From Bimuria novae-zelandiae CBS 107.79 (Eukaryota > Ascomycota > Dothideomycetes > Pleosporales > Didymosphaeriaceae), in contig ML976728.1 in the NCBI GenBank assembly GCA_010015655.1, forward strand, positions 228,134-292,133: a stretch of 64,000 bases of DNA, in the 5' to 3' direction. The translations under genes and the position numbers were made by a program. The notes under the pieces were generated by a model. That model searched no databases. It was not told the DNA's origin and worked only from the letters and a program-made list of their open reading frames with translations. Below are positions 35,355 to 48,585 of this stretch, in pieces (position 1 is the stretch's first letter; the number at the start of each line of letters is the position of its first letter).

Positions 35355-36974
35355 GCGTAGTGCCCAGGTGGAAGCGGGGAGTATCTTCGATTCGGTGTAT
35401 ATAAATTGAGAGAGCGACTTTGGAAGGATACCGGTTTTTACTAGCCCTTCGTCTACTAGATATATTGTGGTGTCGTTCCATCAAAGCTCTTTTAAGTGAT
35501 AGGCATTGCGATCCTTAGTTGCACTATACGTACTTAACAGAGATGCTGACTAACCACTCTGGAGTTCTAGTTGGGATGCAATACATAGGTCTCCCATCGG
35601 CTTCACTACGCATGCGCACGGGTCAGCAGCGTTGTAGGAATAAGATTTCTTTGATCGGGTTCACAAGTAGTCCGGCCTACGGTCCAGTCGTGGTACGCTA
35701 CAGACTGAACCAAGCCGGGCGCAACGTGAAAGCCAAGGGTCACCAAGTGACCGTCCCATACTCCTGAGTCGCGATAGTAAGTACACGGACATTACAAAGG
35801 AACTCGTTCTGATTGCCTGTTCAGTCCCATGGGTCTATAAGCTGTAACCGAATACTCTACGAAAATGAAGTCCACCTCGTAAAGTCATAACCTAGACAAT
35901 GTTATGTGGTCTATGCCGAACCCTGGTGTACAGCGCTCCTTCGTGCAACGTTACGGACTGCGAAAGGTTTGGCAGAACGTGGCAGCCATCACATCACAGA
36001 GATGGCCGCTATACACAGCATATATAGGTGATGGCGTCACATCACGATACTTGCGCGCACAAAGCTGGATTTATTCTTACATGGTAGAGGACACGTCGAA
36101 GTCGCGGTAAACGATACAGTTCGACTTGTAGAGTTTAAAACGATCGATCGCGATGCAGCCGCCTCCTACCAAGTCCAACAAACCTGAAGAAACCGGCCGG
36201 GTCGGGGGTCTATAAAGGCCCGACTGCAGATGAAGTGCTGACACAGGTTTTCTGTGCTCGACTGCGCAACGGCGAGAACCCGTAAGCACAAGTCGCATGA
36301 GGGGGCGAAACAGATGGGAAATTCTCGCTGTGAGACACGCAGGTTCGCCAACAAGTTCACCCTGGGTCCTCTGGCGGGGCGGATGTTTGAGGTTAGGGGT
36401 CTATAATTGGCAGCTGATCGGTTTGGATTGCTTTTTCGCGCGAACGAGAGCCTTGGATGGGGAGCAAGTCATGCTTCCCGAGTCTCAACGCATTGAGATG
36501 GCGCAATTATGTCACTAGGGCCTGCAGGGGAGGCGATGGTTTGTGTGGAGGGTGTGCGGGTGGTGTACACCTTGGGGCTTGGCAGCAATGTGACCAAGGA
36601 AGCAGTGATCTTAATTACTATTCTCGTCACTCCCTCGGTCGCGCTCCTCAGTCAACGTCGTAGAAGCCACAGTGTATTGTGCCGACCCACGTCCAGTCGC
36701 AATCACGCCCTCACCGTCCCTTGAATCTTCTGCCGCCGAGCGAACTCACCGCCCGCCCTGACATCTCGAAACACTAGCAGCCCGGCCGCCGCCAGAAGGC
36801 CTCCCAGCGTCCGCTCGCTTCCTGTCTTTTGTTGTTGAAACTGTACATTCGCCTCTGGGGACCCAAGTTGCGCCGTCCCAACTGTGCTGTTCACAACCAG
36901 CGAGTCCGTTGCCGGGAGACGCCCAACACACCAGCATACACACATACGCCGCGCACGCCGCGCACGCCAACACC
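35355..36974. other. Intergenic region
   Basis: Contains the 3' UTR of the LPMO gene, unassigned sequence with only short random frames, and the 5' leader of the F-box/WD40 gene, which is CA-rich just upstream of its ATG. No element ends seen. Confidence 0.5.
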
Positions 36975-39333
36975 ATGGACGAAGGCTACTTCCAGCCGCT
37001 GGGCCGACCTGGCGACCAGAACATGGCCGAAGCATCCAACGACTCGGACACAGACATGGGCGCATCGTCGTCGGCGGCTTTGCGCCCCGGCAACGTGTTC
37101 GCCTCGCCCTCACCACACGCCCGCAAGCTGAGCCGGATGTCGCGCTCTGGCGCACCGCGGCCCATAATCACGCCCACGAGCCCGCTCTCCTCGACGATTC
37201 CGCACAACACGCTTCCGTCCGCACCGGCCTCGCCGCCGACGCCCGCCCCCAGCCCGACCCCCACCCAGCGAGTGCCCGACTGGAGCACCGCCGCCGAACA
37301 CGAGGACTCGCAGATCAAGAACACGCGCGCGCTGTTCAGTGACATGAACAGGCCGGAGCGCCTGCGTCTGCTAGGGGAACTGCTCAATCTATGCGACAGC
37401 CACGAGTTGAGCTTCGTCGCTGAATTTGTCAGCCCGAGGCTGAAGAAGGACCCCTTCATGGTGCTGCCCACGGAGCTGTGCTTGCGAGTGAGTGACCCCA
37501 TACATCTGCATTGTAAAGTCAATCTAATATCCTGTCTAGATCCTCGAATGCGTCGACGACCCCACCACCCTCGCCCGCGCCTCCCAGGTCTCGAAAAAGT
37601 GGCGCGAACTCGTGTACGACGACACCGCGTGGCGGTTACTGTGCCAGAAATTCTCATATCGCGGCTTGTCGCGAGAGGAACGGAGCGAGGGGGACGATCT
37701 CGGCGACGAAGAAGAAGATCACTCGTCAAAGTCGCTACGGTTACATCCCAGCCGAGCATCACGGATCGAAGACACGGCAATGAAAGAGCAGCTGGACGGT
37801 GGGAGCTCAAGTGGAGTGGGCGAAGGGTTACGGACTCAGAGCTTGGATCGCACGTCGAAGAGGAAAGAATCGCGGCGGAGATCAAAAGCTACCACATACC
37901 GGTCACATTTCAAGCAGCGGTACCAAGTGGAGACGGCGTGGCGGCAGGGCGGCCATTGCGATGCGCGACAGATTACTCCGGAGCAGGGAGTGGTCACGAG
38001 TTTGCATCTGACCAAGAAATACATCGTCGTGGCTCTGGATAATGCGAAGATTCACGTCTTCGACACAGAGGGCTATCACCAGAAGACGCTACAGGGGCAC
38101 GTCATGGGAGTATGGGCCATGGTGCCCTGGGGCGATCTGCTGGTCAGCGGAGGATGTGACCGCGACGTACGAGTGTGGGATCTTAAGACAGGGTCAGTCG
38201 TCCCTCCACAGCCCGGACAGGGCTCTAACACTGCAAACAGTCAAGCACAATTCGTACTTCGGGGACACACCTCGACAGTGCGCTGTCTTAAGATGTCCGA
38301 CGCACACACGGCCATCTCCGGTTCACGAGACACCACCCTCCGGATATGGGATCTTCATAGGGGAATTTGCAAGCATGTCCTCATCGGCCACCAGGCCAGT
38401 GTCCGCTGCCTCGAGATTCACGGTGACATCGTCGTGTCTGGTTCCTATGACACAACCGCCAAGATCTGGAGTATCAGCGAAGGCAAGTGCCTGCGCACAC
38501 TCACAGGTCACTTCAGCCAGATCTACGCGATCGCCTTTGACGGGAAAAAGATTGCGACGGGCAGCTTGGACACGAGCGTGCGAATATGGGATCCCACCGA
38601 CGGGTGAGTTTATTTGTGCTCTTCTTAATATATGTCAGTGTTGTGCGTTGTGACTACTGTTGCTAACCGCTGTTCGCACCACAGGAAATGCTTGGCTGTG
38701 CTGCAAGGACACACGTCGCTCGTAGGGCAGCTGCAGATGCGCGACGACATCTTGGTCACGGGTGGTTCGGATGGCTCTGTTAGGGTATGGAGCCTGGCCG
38801 ACTACCAGCCTATACACCGGTTGGCGGCGCACGATAACAGCGTGACCAGTCTGCAGTTCGACAACACGCGCATTGTCAGCGGCGGCTCCGATGGTCGCGT
38901 CAAGGTTTGGGATCTGAAGAAGGGCACGCTCGTCCGTGAGCTTAGTACGCCCGCGGAAGCCGTGTGGAGAGTTGTGTTTGAGGAAGAGAAGGCTGTTATT
39001 ATGGCGGCGCGGAGTGGGAGGACAATTATGGAGGTACGTGTGCCCCTCGAGCTCTGTCTCCATTCCCTAACTACGTTTCCTCCTCACCCCATGTATCTGT
39101 CATCTAACGTTTCCCAGGTATGGTCCTTCGCCCCGCCAGAAGAAGAGGTCGAAGACTTTCGCTCTTCCTCCCCCATGAGCATGCCCGACCACTCCTCCGA
39201 CGAGCTCTACTCACATTCTCCTACCCGGCCTGTGTCTGCTCTGCCCTCTACTTCTTCCGCATCAATTCTCCCGCAGATAAGTAGCACCGCGGACACGGAT
39301 GTCCCCATGACCGATGCGGGAATGCCCGCATAG
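36975..39333 (+). CDS. CDC4: F-box/WD40 protein, Cdc4/Fbw7 type
   Basis: Substrate-recognition subunit of an SCF ubiquitin ligase that targets phosphorylated cell-cycle regulators in yeast. Start ATG 36975 has a good context (CACCATGG); an in-frame ATG at 36909 is weaker. Three introns (37488-37539, 38604-38684, 39034-39117) give 713 residues. The N-terminal quarter is low-complexity Ser/Pro/Ala-rich. A dimerisation-like helix region (about 115-155) precedes the F-box (about 160-210, LPTELCLRILECVDD). After a basic linker come eight WD40 blades (about 320-640), with GH...WD dipeptides well conserved in most. The tail is acidic and Ser-rich. Intron 3 is 84 nt and has no stop, so its retention would keep the frame. 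Cdc4 identity is favoured over other F-box/WD proteins by blade number and the region before the F-box. Confidence 0.88.
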
Positions 39334-40182
39334 CGTGCGCGAGCCCAGGTACATACGCATCAGCCGCCTCCGGATCCCCTTTTGCCTGAACGTCCTCGGC
39401 CAGCGCGAGCTCTTCCAGCTGTCCCGTCTCTGGAGGCTCCTTCCCCGCCTGGTTCGACAACGTCCTCCACTGCATAGGTGGGCATGGATGCAGGCGGTCC
39501 CTTGGACGATGCGAAAATCCTTCTGCAATCAGCAGACCGTCCCGGGCCATGAGTCCCCAGCTTCACCCCGGGAACCACTTGCCCGCCGCGCCCGGGACCA
39601 GGGGGATCCTTTCGCCTGGTCTATCTTGCTGTACAGAAGAAAGAGGCACTCTCGCTGCAACGGCGTTTGCTCGCGTGAAAGCCATGATACCCTGCGCAAA
39701 CGGGGCAGGTGTTTGTTGTACTTACGAAGACATGAGCGCATGCGCACCATTCATTCATTTTTCCATTGCTCACTTTCTTCCCTATTGTCTCTTTTCCAAT
39801 CTCTATGTTGCAAGAATGTATGTATGCTTGGCATTTGTGGCGCTTTTGTTGATTGCATTGGATTGAGCATTTCTTGGCATGGATGGAGGTTCAACACGGC
39901 TGTGTGGCCTCGGTACTGGGTATGGGAAAAGGGGAGGTGTTAGGTATTGTACAGATGAATAATAGAGAGCCATTGAATGGTGTGGATGAAGCTCGTGCAA
40001 AGCCCATGGCAGTCGACTAACAGAAAAGACTCTATTGCATAAACTACCGGCTCCCAAAACGTGGTAATACGACCAAGAATCACCCCACATCCCTACTATC
40101 CACAAAGCCAAATGCATATCCCCGCTCCGCACAAGGCGATATATTACACTCTCTCACTCCCACTACCCTCTCCAAACACCGC
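39334..40182. other. Convergent 3' intergenic region
   Basis: Lies between the 3' ends of the F-box/WD40 gene (plus) and PDA1 (minus). It holds both 3' UTRs; T-rich stretches occur near 39755-39830. No gene recognised. Confidence 0.5.
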
Positions 40183-41699
40183 CTAAGTCCGCGCAGGAGA
40201 CTCCTTCTCTTTGCCTAGATCCGCCTCGGTGTAGTAAAAGTTCTCCTCTGGGATTCTTCCACGGAGGAACTCTGGCTCTGAGCCGCGGACGTAGATGTCT
40301 TCGAAGAGGACCTTTGCGACTGGGTCCGGCGGCGCCATCTTCTCGGCTTCGGCGACTTCGGCGTCGACCTTGGCACGGGCGTCCTTGTCGATGGCCTTGA
40401 GCTCGTCCTCGGTGACGACGCTCCAGTCGAGGAGCTTCTGCTTGAGGCCGGCGATGGGGTCGTTGGTGCTGCGCATGCGCTGGATTTCCTCACGGGTCTG
40501 TGACGGGTTAGCGGGGATGGTGGGATGGAGAGGGAGGGGTGAGGTAGCTTACGCGGTAGGTGGTTCCCGGGTCGGACATGGAGTGGCCTCCGTATCGGTA
40601 CGTGACGAACTCGTAGACGAGCGGTCCCTTTCCGGCGGCGCACCATTCCTTGCCGAACTGGGTGGCGGCCTTGACGGCAAGGACGTCCATGCCGTTGATC
40701 TTCAGACCGGGAATGTATTGGCCGCGCTTGTAGTAGTCGGTGAGGGCGGATGAGCGGTTGGCTGCGGTACCCATGCCGTACTTGTTGTCTTTGCACAGTT
40801 AGCACACGATATTTCCTGGGACTTCAGAAATCCACCTACTCTCGCAAGCAAAGATGACGGGCAAGTTCCACAGCTTAGCCATGTTGTAAGCCTCGAAGAC
40901 CTGGCCCTGATTCGAGGCACCGTCTCCGTACAGAGCAAGGGTAACGTTCTTCTTGCTGGTGTACTGGTTCGCGAAGGCAATGCCGGCGCCGACGGGAACC
41001 TGCGCGCCGACGATACCATTGCCGCCGTAGAAACCGGGGGCAAACATGTGCATAGAGCCACCCTTTCCGTAGGCGATACCCTCTCTCCGGCCGAGCAATT
41101 CACCGATAATCGACTTGACGGATGCGCCGCGCATGAGGGCGAAGCCGTGGCAGCGGTAAGCGGTGATGAGGTGGTCGGCACGCTCGATAGCGTGCTCGAT
41201 GCCGACAGCGACGGCTTCCTGGCCGGTTGACAAGTGGCAGAAACCGCGGATCTTCTTCTCCTTGTAGAGCCTGTCGGCGGCCATCTCCATGCGTCTAGAT
41301 GTTGCATTAGACCTCAGTGCACAACTACCGGATATAGACAATCTCGTACCGTACGGCAACCATGTCGTAGTACATCTGCTTCAGCTCGGCCTTGGTGGTG
41401 TCGAGCGTGTACGAGGGCGGGTCGAGCTCGTATGTCTCGAAGCTCTCGTCGGAGAGGCGGACCTCGAAGGGCTTGTCATCCTCCTGCAGCACGTCAACCA
41501 TCCATCCTCGCCATTATCCGTCTTTCCCAGCATCAATTGGGGTATTCCGGCGTGTGCATACCTTCGGTACTCCCTCGGCGTGCGCTGATGCGGCATCGGT
41601 GGTCACGGTCCTAAACGCAGGTCGCGCGGCGGCGGAGGGAGCGAAAACATTGCGCCGGAGAGGCGACGCAATGCTCCTCCTGATGGTCCTTGACAGCAT
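40183..41699 (-). CDS. PDA1: Pyruvate dehydrogenase E1 component, alpha subunit
   Basis: Mitochondrial thiamine-diphosphate enzyme subunit that decarboxylates pyruvate and passes the acetyl group to the E2 lipoyl domain. Four introns (41484-41561, 41295-41349, 40789-40839, 40498-40552) give 425 residues, close to other fungal E1 alpha proteins. The N-terminus [17 protein letters not shown] is Arg/Ser-rich and acid-free, a mitochondrial presequence. The ThDP motif GDG (214-216) is followed after 26 residues by NN (243-244). The regulatory phosphorylation loop [12 protein letters not shown] is present. Intron 3 ends in AAG, a less common acceptor. Convergent with the F-box/WD40 gene. Confidence 0.95.
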
Positions 41700-42012
41700 A
41701 TCGACGACGGTGCCGAGGAGAAGAGGGAGGGAGCGGCGGCGGTGGTGGAAGCCGAGTTGAGAGGTTGTTGGGTCAGCAAACTTTTGGGGCCTGTTGGGAG
41801 CTCTTCCCGGCGTTGGAAGCGCTAGCCAAGACCTTGAATTCCCCGAGATACAGGCGCCGATCCCGACCACATCAATTGATAGATGAGGTACTGCAGGCAA
41901 TGTCCTCTCAATCTCTATATTTCCGTCGGCCATAATTGCTTGGACATGTCCAGGAGTTGCCACATTATTTCATTTTCACTACCGATAATACCTCCAAGCA
42001 AATTCAAGAATA
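41700..42012. other. PDA1 5' region
   Basis: Just over 300 bp between the PDA1 start and the tannase pseudogene; CG-rich near the start codon. No further feature recognised. Confidence 0.4.
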
Positions 42013-43225
42013 TCAAGCACATGAATACGACGAAGCCACATTCCCATCACCGCCTTTATACACCAGTTTCTTCGGCCACTTGCACAGATTCGCAGTCCTT
42101 TCCTCAGTCTGTCCCACCGTCTTCGCTTCCAGCGTGTCCGGCGCAACCTCTCCCTCCACCCACTCCACAAGCGCATCAAAGCATCGCCTGGATACCAACC
42201 TGGTAGGTAAGAGAAACAATGAGCAACTCCCGGCGCGGTAAACAGCCGATAGTACCCATCGATATCGCCTGAGGGCCGCGCCTTTCGAGCTCAGAATACC
42301 AGATGGTCCGGTACTGCAGTTGTACGGCTTCCCGACGACAGTGGTTGGGTCGAACGAGCAAGCCCAGGATCCAAAATGATGCCATCTCTGACGCCGTCGA
42401 GCCCGTCGCACGCCGCGATCGCTGCTTCCTGGAAGCCAGCAAGCTCACAGGCGAAACTAACGCGTCTGTTCACAGTCAATCGCCGCCCAGCATCTCCTCG
42501 ATGCTTAGACACCACTCACCACTCATAACCATCCAACTCGACGAATACGCCGCCCTCACCAAGACCGTATTCCAATTAATCGCCGGCGCAGCCGCAAGAA
42601 TCCCATCGTACTGGCGCGGATATCTCTGCGCGAGCATATACCCTTGCCGGCCGCTCTGCGAGCACCCATTCCAGTACGAGTACTTCACCGGCTCGCTGTA
42701 GAAAGCGTTCGCGGCAGCCTGCCCCAGCGTCGCCGCATCGTCGAGCGTTATGCCCGCAAGGTCCTGCAGGAGGACCCAATTCACGTTCCCCTTACTCACC
42801 AGACCCCAGTCGTTGCTGAAGGCATTGGCGTCATACCCACCGTCCGTGGTGACGCCTGCAAAGCCTTTGGATTCGCCATACGCGAGCGTCCCGTAGCTTC
42901 CTGCAGCCTAGCCTCCACCGCCAATGCCCATGAGGCGGCCGTTCCACTCCGCCGGCAGCCAGATCCAGGTGTGCACCGTGTCGTTCTGGCCCGGGTGCGT
43001 GTAGGTGATGTTTAAGCCGCAGGCTTGACGCCGGTGATGGGCTGCGGGTATGCATTCTGTGAGCGAATATTGTCGGCCGGCGCACTGAAGTTTTCAACAG
43101 TGTACATTGCGATGTCGAGGATCTCGCCGCCTGGCAGACTGAGGCTGGAGAATGTGTCGGAGGCGCATGATCGACGTGCTATTATGGCTGCGAATAGCGC
43201 CGCTGCGCTCAGGACGACCTTGAGT
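42013..43225 (-). pseudogene. Tannase/feruloyl esterase family pseudogene
   Basis: On the minus strand the segments of a fungal tannase-family secreted esterase appear in correct order but in different frames. They are a hydrophobic N-terminal stretch and SDTFSSLSLPGG (about 43160); [16 protein letters not shown] (about 42970); the nucleophile elbow YWNGCSQSGRQG (about 42660, Ser of G-C-S with the CS-D-HC type enzymes); CDGLDGVRDGIILDPG (about 42400); and a C-terminal LVEWVEGEVAPDTL (about 42150). Breaks: a frameshift near 43015, TAG at 42910-42908 in place of a Trp codon, and at least two more frame changes near 42350-42520. No good start codon is in frame. It once encoded an enzyme cleaving phenolic esters; it is now inactive unless the breaks are assembly errors. 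Confidence 0.82.
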
Positions 43226-44832
43226 ATGGTATTCCTGTATATGATTGTGGATAGGCGATGCGCTGGACGGTCATCTCAGAGGCATACCGCGCTTCTTATG
43301 TGTAGGCGTTTTAGCAGCTTCCTTGATAGTATGAGTTCCCTCCGCGATGTACTCCGCTTGCTACATGACGCGGTATACACTCCAGTGTCCCTGACTCGAC
43401 CGCGCTGTATCCAAATAGGAGCAGTCCCCTAGGCTACACAGCCCACCACCAGGACATTCACCCGGATGAACAAAGGACGATCAGCGCAAACTCCAGCTCT
43501 ACGCAAATAGAGCAAAGAAAGGAAAGACAGTACTCTACTTGTTACATGGATTGTGGTTAGCCCTGAAGCTAATGTACAGGATGTCCCGGTCTTGGCAATT
43601 CATTTCATTGCATACACCCCAGACCCCACACCGTATATACCGTAAACTCTAATAACACCCCCTCTCGAAAGCATATGGCTCCGCCCCACCTTAATATATA
43701 TATTTAACTACGTTTTATGCACCTATCTTATTAGTTAAAATACTTATTTTATATTTTAGCCACTACCTTAATATATATTATATAATACTCTACTTTTACG
43801 TAGATCTTTTTAATTAATTTAAAATACTATAAAATAGCTATACCTATCTAAGTCCTATTAATAGTATAATTTTAGTATTTAGTTTTACTTTATTTAGACT
43901 AATATAGTGTAAGTTTTTGTGTTATGTTATATACTTTAACTATTACTAGTAGTCTAGTATAGTAACTATACTAATTTTAATAACAGCTATACTAACTATA
44001 TTTTAAAAACTTTTGTTTAAAAAATAGTACTACTATAATATTAACTAGTACTTTACTTACTTTAGCTTTAGTTTTATATAATTTTATATAGTAATATTAT
44101 TAAGCGTAGCTAGTACTTTTAAATCGTTACCCTATTTTAAGATTTTACCCATTTTATATTATGATGGTAAATTATTTTATAAGCAGGAGGAACGTTAACT
44201 TAGGTAGTAAGTAACTATATCTTAAATAGATGCATGGGCATGTACTAGAACGGAGCCTTACCTAGCCGCAACGCGGGTTTATAGTTTAAGCCCCACATAT
44301 CACATACTTATTCTAATTGTTCTCGTACTACCGTGCCACACATTTATTCAAGCAAACCTGGAGAGGAGCGCGGGAAAGCACGGTGGTGTGGTGAATATGT
44401 GGGGCTCGGCAATGCTGTTTATGTACATGTCACTTCATACGGGTGCGTCCCCCCAACCTCCGGGCCTCCCCTCCCCCGCTTCTTGAATAGTTTCTCAATT
44501 TAGTTTGCTTCCCAAAGCTGGCCGACGGCGTGTTTCAGTTCTCTACGGAGTCGTGGACGGGGTTTTGTGCTGCGTCGGTATGGTACAATCTGGGTGAGTT
44601 GGATGGTGAGAAACGTTTGGATTGAGAACGGATACACTACGATTCACACGCTTTCCAATCCTTGATATGGGTTCAGTACTGCAACTTTTGAATGCAACTG
44701 GCAGCCGCGTAGACCTGTAAATCAAGTAGAATTTTCCGATAAGAGAAGGAAGACGGGCATTCTATTGCACTTGATTCTTGTTTCCATATTCCCTACACTA
44801 ATGTACATTCAGCCGCGCGACTAAATCTCATT
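43226..44832. other. Intergenic region with an isolated RIP-type AT-rich island
   Basis: 43226-43680 and 44215-44832 have normal composition (the latter is the 3' side of the ferrochelatase gene). Between them, about 43690-44210, lies a sharply bounded AT-rich, TpA-dense island with no readable protein. It is the only such island inside the gene-rich part and looks like the relic of a small repeat. Confidence 0.65.
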
Positions 44833-46163
<1,331 letters not shown>

Positions 46164-46555
46164 TGTGCGGTGTGAGGAAGGAAGAGGAGGAGCCTCACAA
46201 ATTATGGGAGGAAGTTTGTCGCAAAGGCCAGACGCGCCATGTGAACAACAGCCGCTTGATGACGAGTGGCCAATTAATTACGGCGCTAGCGACCAGCAGC
46301 CACGATCGGCCGTGGGGATCGCCGAGGAAGCGGCGACCGAAGACGTCATGTGAGCACGCGCCGAAGCTAGGCATGCGCTGCTGCTGCCTGCACATGTAAG
46401 ACTGCGCTGCATGCCACAAACATGGCTTGCGATTGACACCCATTCTCTTCTCAACTACACAATAAATTCTCGTAACAAACGCTTCGACCTGCGATTGTGC
46501 TATTCCACCGTCGTTCTGCGCACTTTCGCAGCAGCGTCGCATTGCGTACACGAGC
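46164..46555. promoter_or_regulatory. Shared divergent promoter of HEM15 and Ku70 genes
   Basis: 392 bp separate the two start codons, so both promoters must lie here or in the opposing gene. No clear TATA box at a standard distance was seen for either gene. Co-regulation is possible but not shown. Confidence 0.55.
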
Positions 46556-48585
46556 ATGGCCGACACCCAAGACAACCGGCCTGGCGAGGAGGAAGATGAA
46601 GAAGAGGAGATTGATGACACAGTATGAGAAAGCCTGCAGTACAACCAATTCCATCTATTGACAGGCAGCAGAGCTACAAAACAATCAAAGATGCCGTCCT
46701 CTTCGCAATAGATATCAGCGAGTCCATGCTGGAACGTCCACCTCTTTCGGATGACAAGAAAGCCGAGCGCGACTCACCGGCATCTGCTACCTTGAAATGC
46801 GCACTACATCTCATGCAGCAGCGCATCATCTCGAACCCCAAGGACATGATGGGAATACTCCTGTATGGGACTGAAAAGACGGACTTGAAAGACGGAGACA
46901 ATACGTTCCAGCATTGCTATCTGCTCACAGATCTCGATGTACCTTGTGCGCAAGATGTGAAGCAGTTGCGGGACCTGTTAGAGAACGAGGAGGAAGCAGA
47001 AGAGATTCTAAAACCGGCAAAGGAGCCTGCCAGCATAGCTACCGTGCTGTTCTGCGCAAACCAGATCTTTACGACCAAGGCACCAAATTTTTCATCACGG
47101 CGACTGTTTCTAGTCACGGACAATGACAACCCAGCGACCGTCAAACAAGATAAGGAGACTGCGATAACACGGGCGCGCGACTTGTACGACCTGGGATGCA
47201 CCATCGATTTGTTTCCCATCTCGAAACCAGACCACGGCTTCGATCGAACGAGGTTCTATGACGACCTGGTATATCCTACGTCTCCGTCAGATCCGGACGC
47301 ACCTGTCGCAATACCATCTACTACCAAAGTTGCAAAGAGCGGCGATGGTCTTACCCTTCTTAAGCAGCTTCTCTCTTCGATAAATTCCAAAGCTGCACCA
47401 CGAAGAGCACTGTTCAGCCTCCCGTTCGAGATTGGTCCTGGTATGCGCATCGGAGTGAAAGGCTTCATTCTGATCAAGCGCCAGGAGCACGTCAAATCCT
47501 GCTACGTCTGGGTCGGCGGCGAGAAACCGCAGATCGTGCAGAGTTCAACATCGCACATGGCCGACGACACTGCGCGCGTGGTCGAAAAGATCGAACTACG
47601 GAAAGTCTACAAGTTCGGCGGCGATACGATAACATTCACTCCCGAGGAGTTCATCCAAATCCGCCAATGTTTCGGCGAGCCCATCATCCGCATCGTCGGC
47701 TTCAAGCCACTGTCCATGCTCCCGCTCTGGGCCAACGTCAACAAAGCAACCTTCGTCTACCCCTCGGAAGCTGACTTCATCGGCTCCACGCGCGTCTTCT
47801 CCGCGCTGCAGCAGAAGCTCCTCAAGAGCAAGAAAATGGCTCTCGCGTGGTTCGTCGCCCGCAAAAACGCGTCGCCGGTAATGGCGGCCATCATCCCGGG
47901 TGAGGAGCGCTACGACGAGAACGGCGAACAGACAATGCCGCCCGGGCTATGGCTCGTCCCATTACCCTTCGCAAACGATCTCCGTCAGTGTCCCGAGCAG
48001 CCCCCTGAGCCGCGCACCACAGACGAACTCACAGATAAAATGCGCGTCATCATCGAGCAACTGCAATTACCAAAGGGCGTGTACGACCCGAGCAAGTACC
48101 CGAATCCAGATCTGCAATGGTTCTACCGCATCTTGCAGGCCATGGCACTCGAGGAGGAGGTCCCCACTAAACCTGACGATAAGACGCTGCCCAAGTACAA
48201 GCAGATTGAGAAGCGGTGTGGGGAGTACATCGAAGAGTACGGCCAAACCTTCGACGAGGTTTTCAAGACCGTTGGGCGGGCTGCGTTGTCGTCGCGCCCG
48301 AAGGCTGCGGCGAAGAAGCGGCCTGCAACTGCGGCGGCAGACGATGACGACGACGAGCCGAAGCCGAACAAGCGGGTTAAGAAAGAACCGAAGGTCAAGA
48401 ACGAAGACGGTGACGACGGGCTTACGGATGAGCAGATGGCGGGGATTAATAATAAGGGTACGCTCACGAAGCAGACTGTTGCGGTGTTGAAAGAGTACTT
48501 GTCGGCTAGGGGGCAGCCTGTGACCGGGAAGAAAGCGGATCTTGTGGAGAGAGTGCAGGATTATCTCGAGGATAAGGGGTTATGA
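46556..48585 (+). CDS. KU70: Ku70, DNA-end-binding subunit (NHEJ)
   Basis: Forms a ring with Ku80 on broken DNA ends for non-homologous end joining and telomere protection. Exon 1 (46556-46621) encodes a short acidic start (MADTQDNRPGEEEDEEE); the intron 46622-46668 (47 nt) is followed by one long exon; total 660 residues. A vWA-like N-terminal domain (about 25-240) begins DAVLFAIDISESML. The Ku core beta-barrel (about 250-450) contains FSLPFEIGPGMRIGVKGF and the bridge-forming region. The C-terminal arm (about 470-560) is followed by a basic linker and a SAP domain (about 620-657, LTKQTVAVLKEYLSARGQ) for DNA contact. All parts are present and the length is normal. Confidence 0.95.

Noticed and set aside
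34801..35409. Long Arg/Ser/Pro-rich frame over the LPMO gene
   Set aside because: Out-of-frame shadow; the spliced AA9 frame explains the region.
36909..36974. Upstream in-frame start for the F-box/WD40 protein
   Set aside because: Weaker context than ATG 36975, and the added residues are low-complexity leader sequence; not excluded.
36986..37885. 299-codon minus-strand frame opposite the F-box/WD40 exon
   Set aside because: Antisense shadow of GC-rich low-complexity coding sequence.
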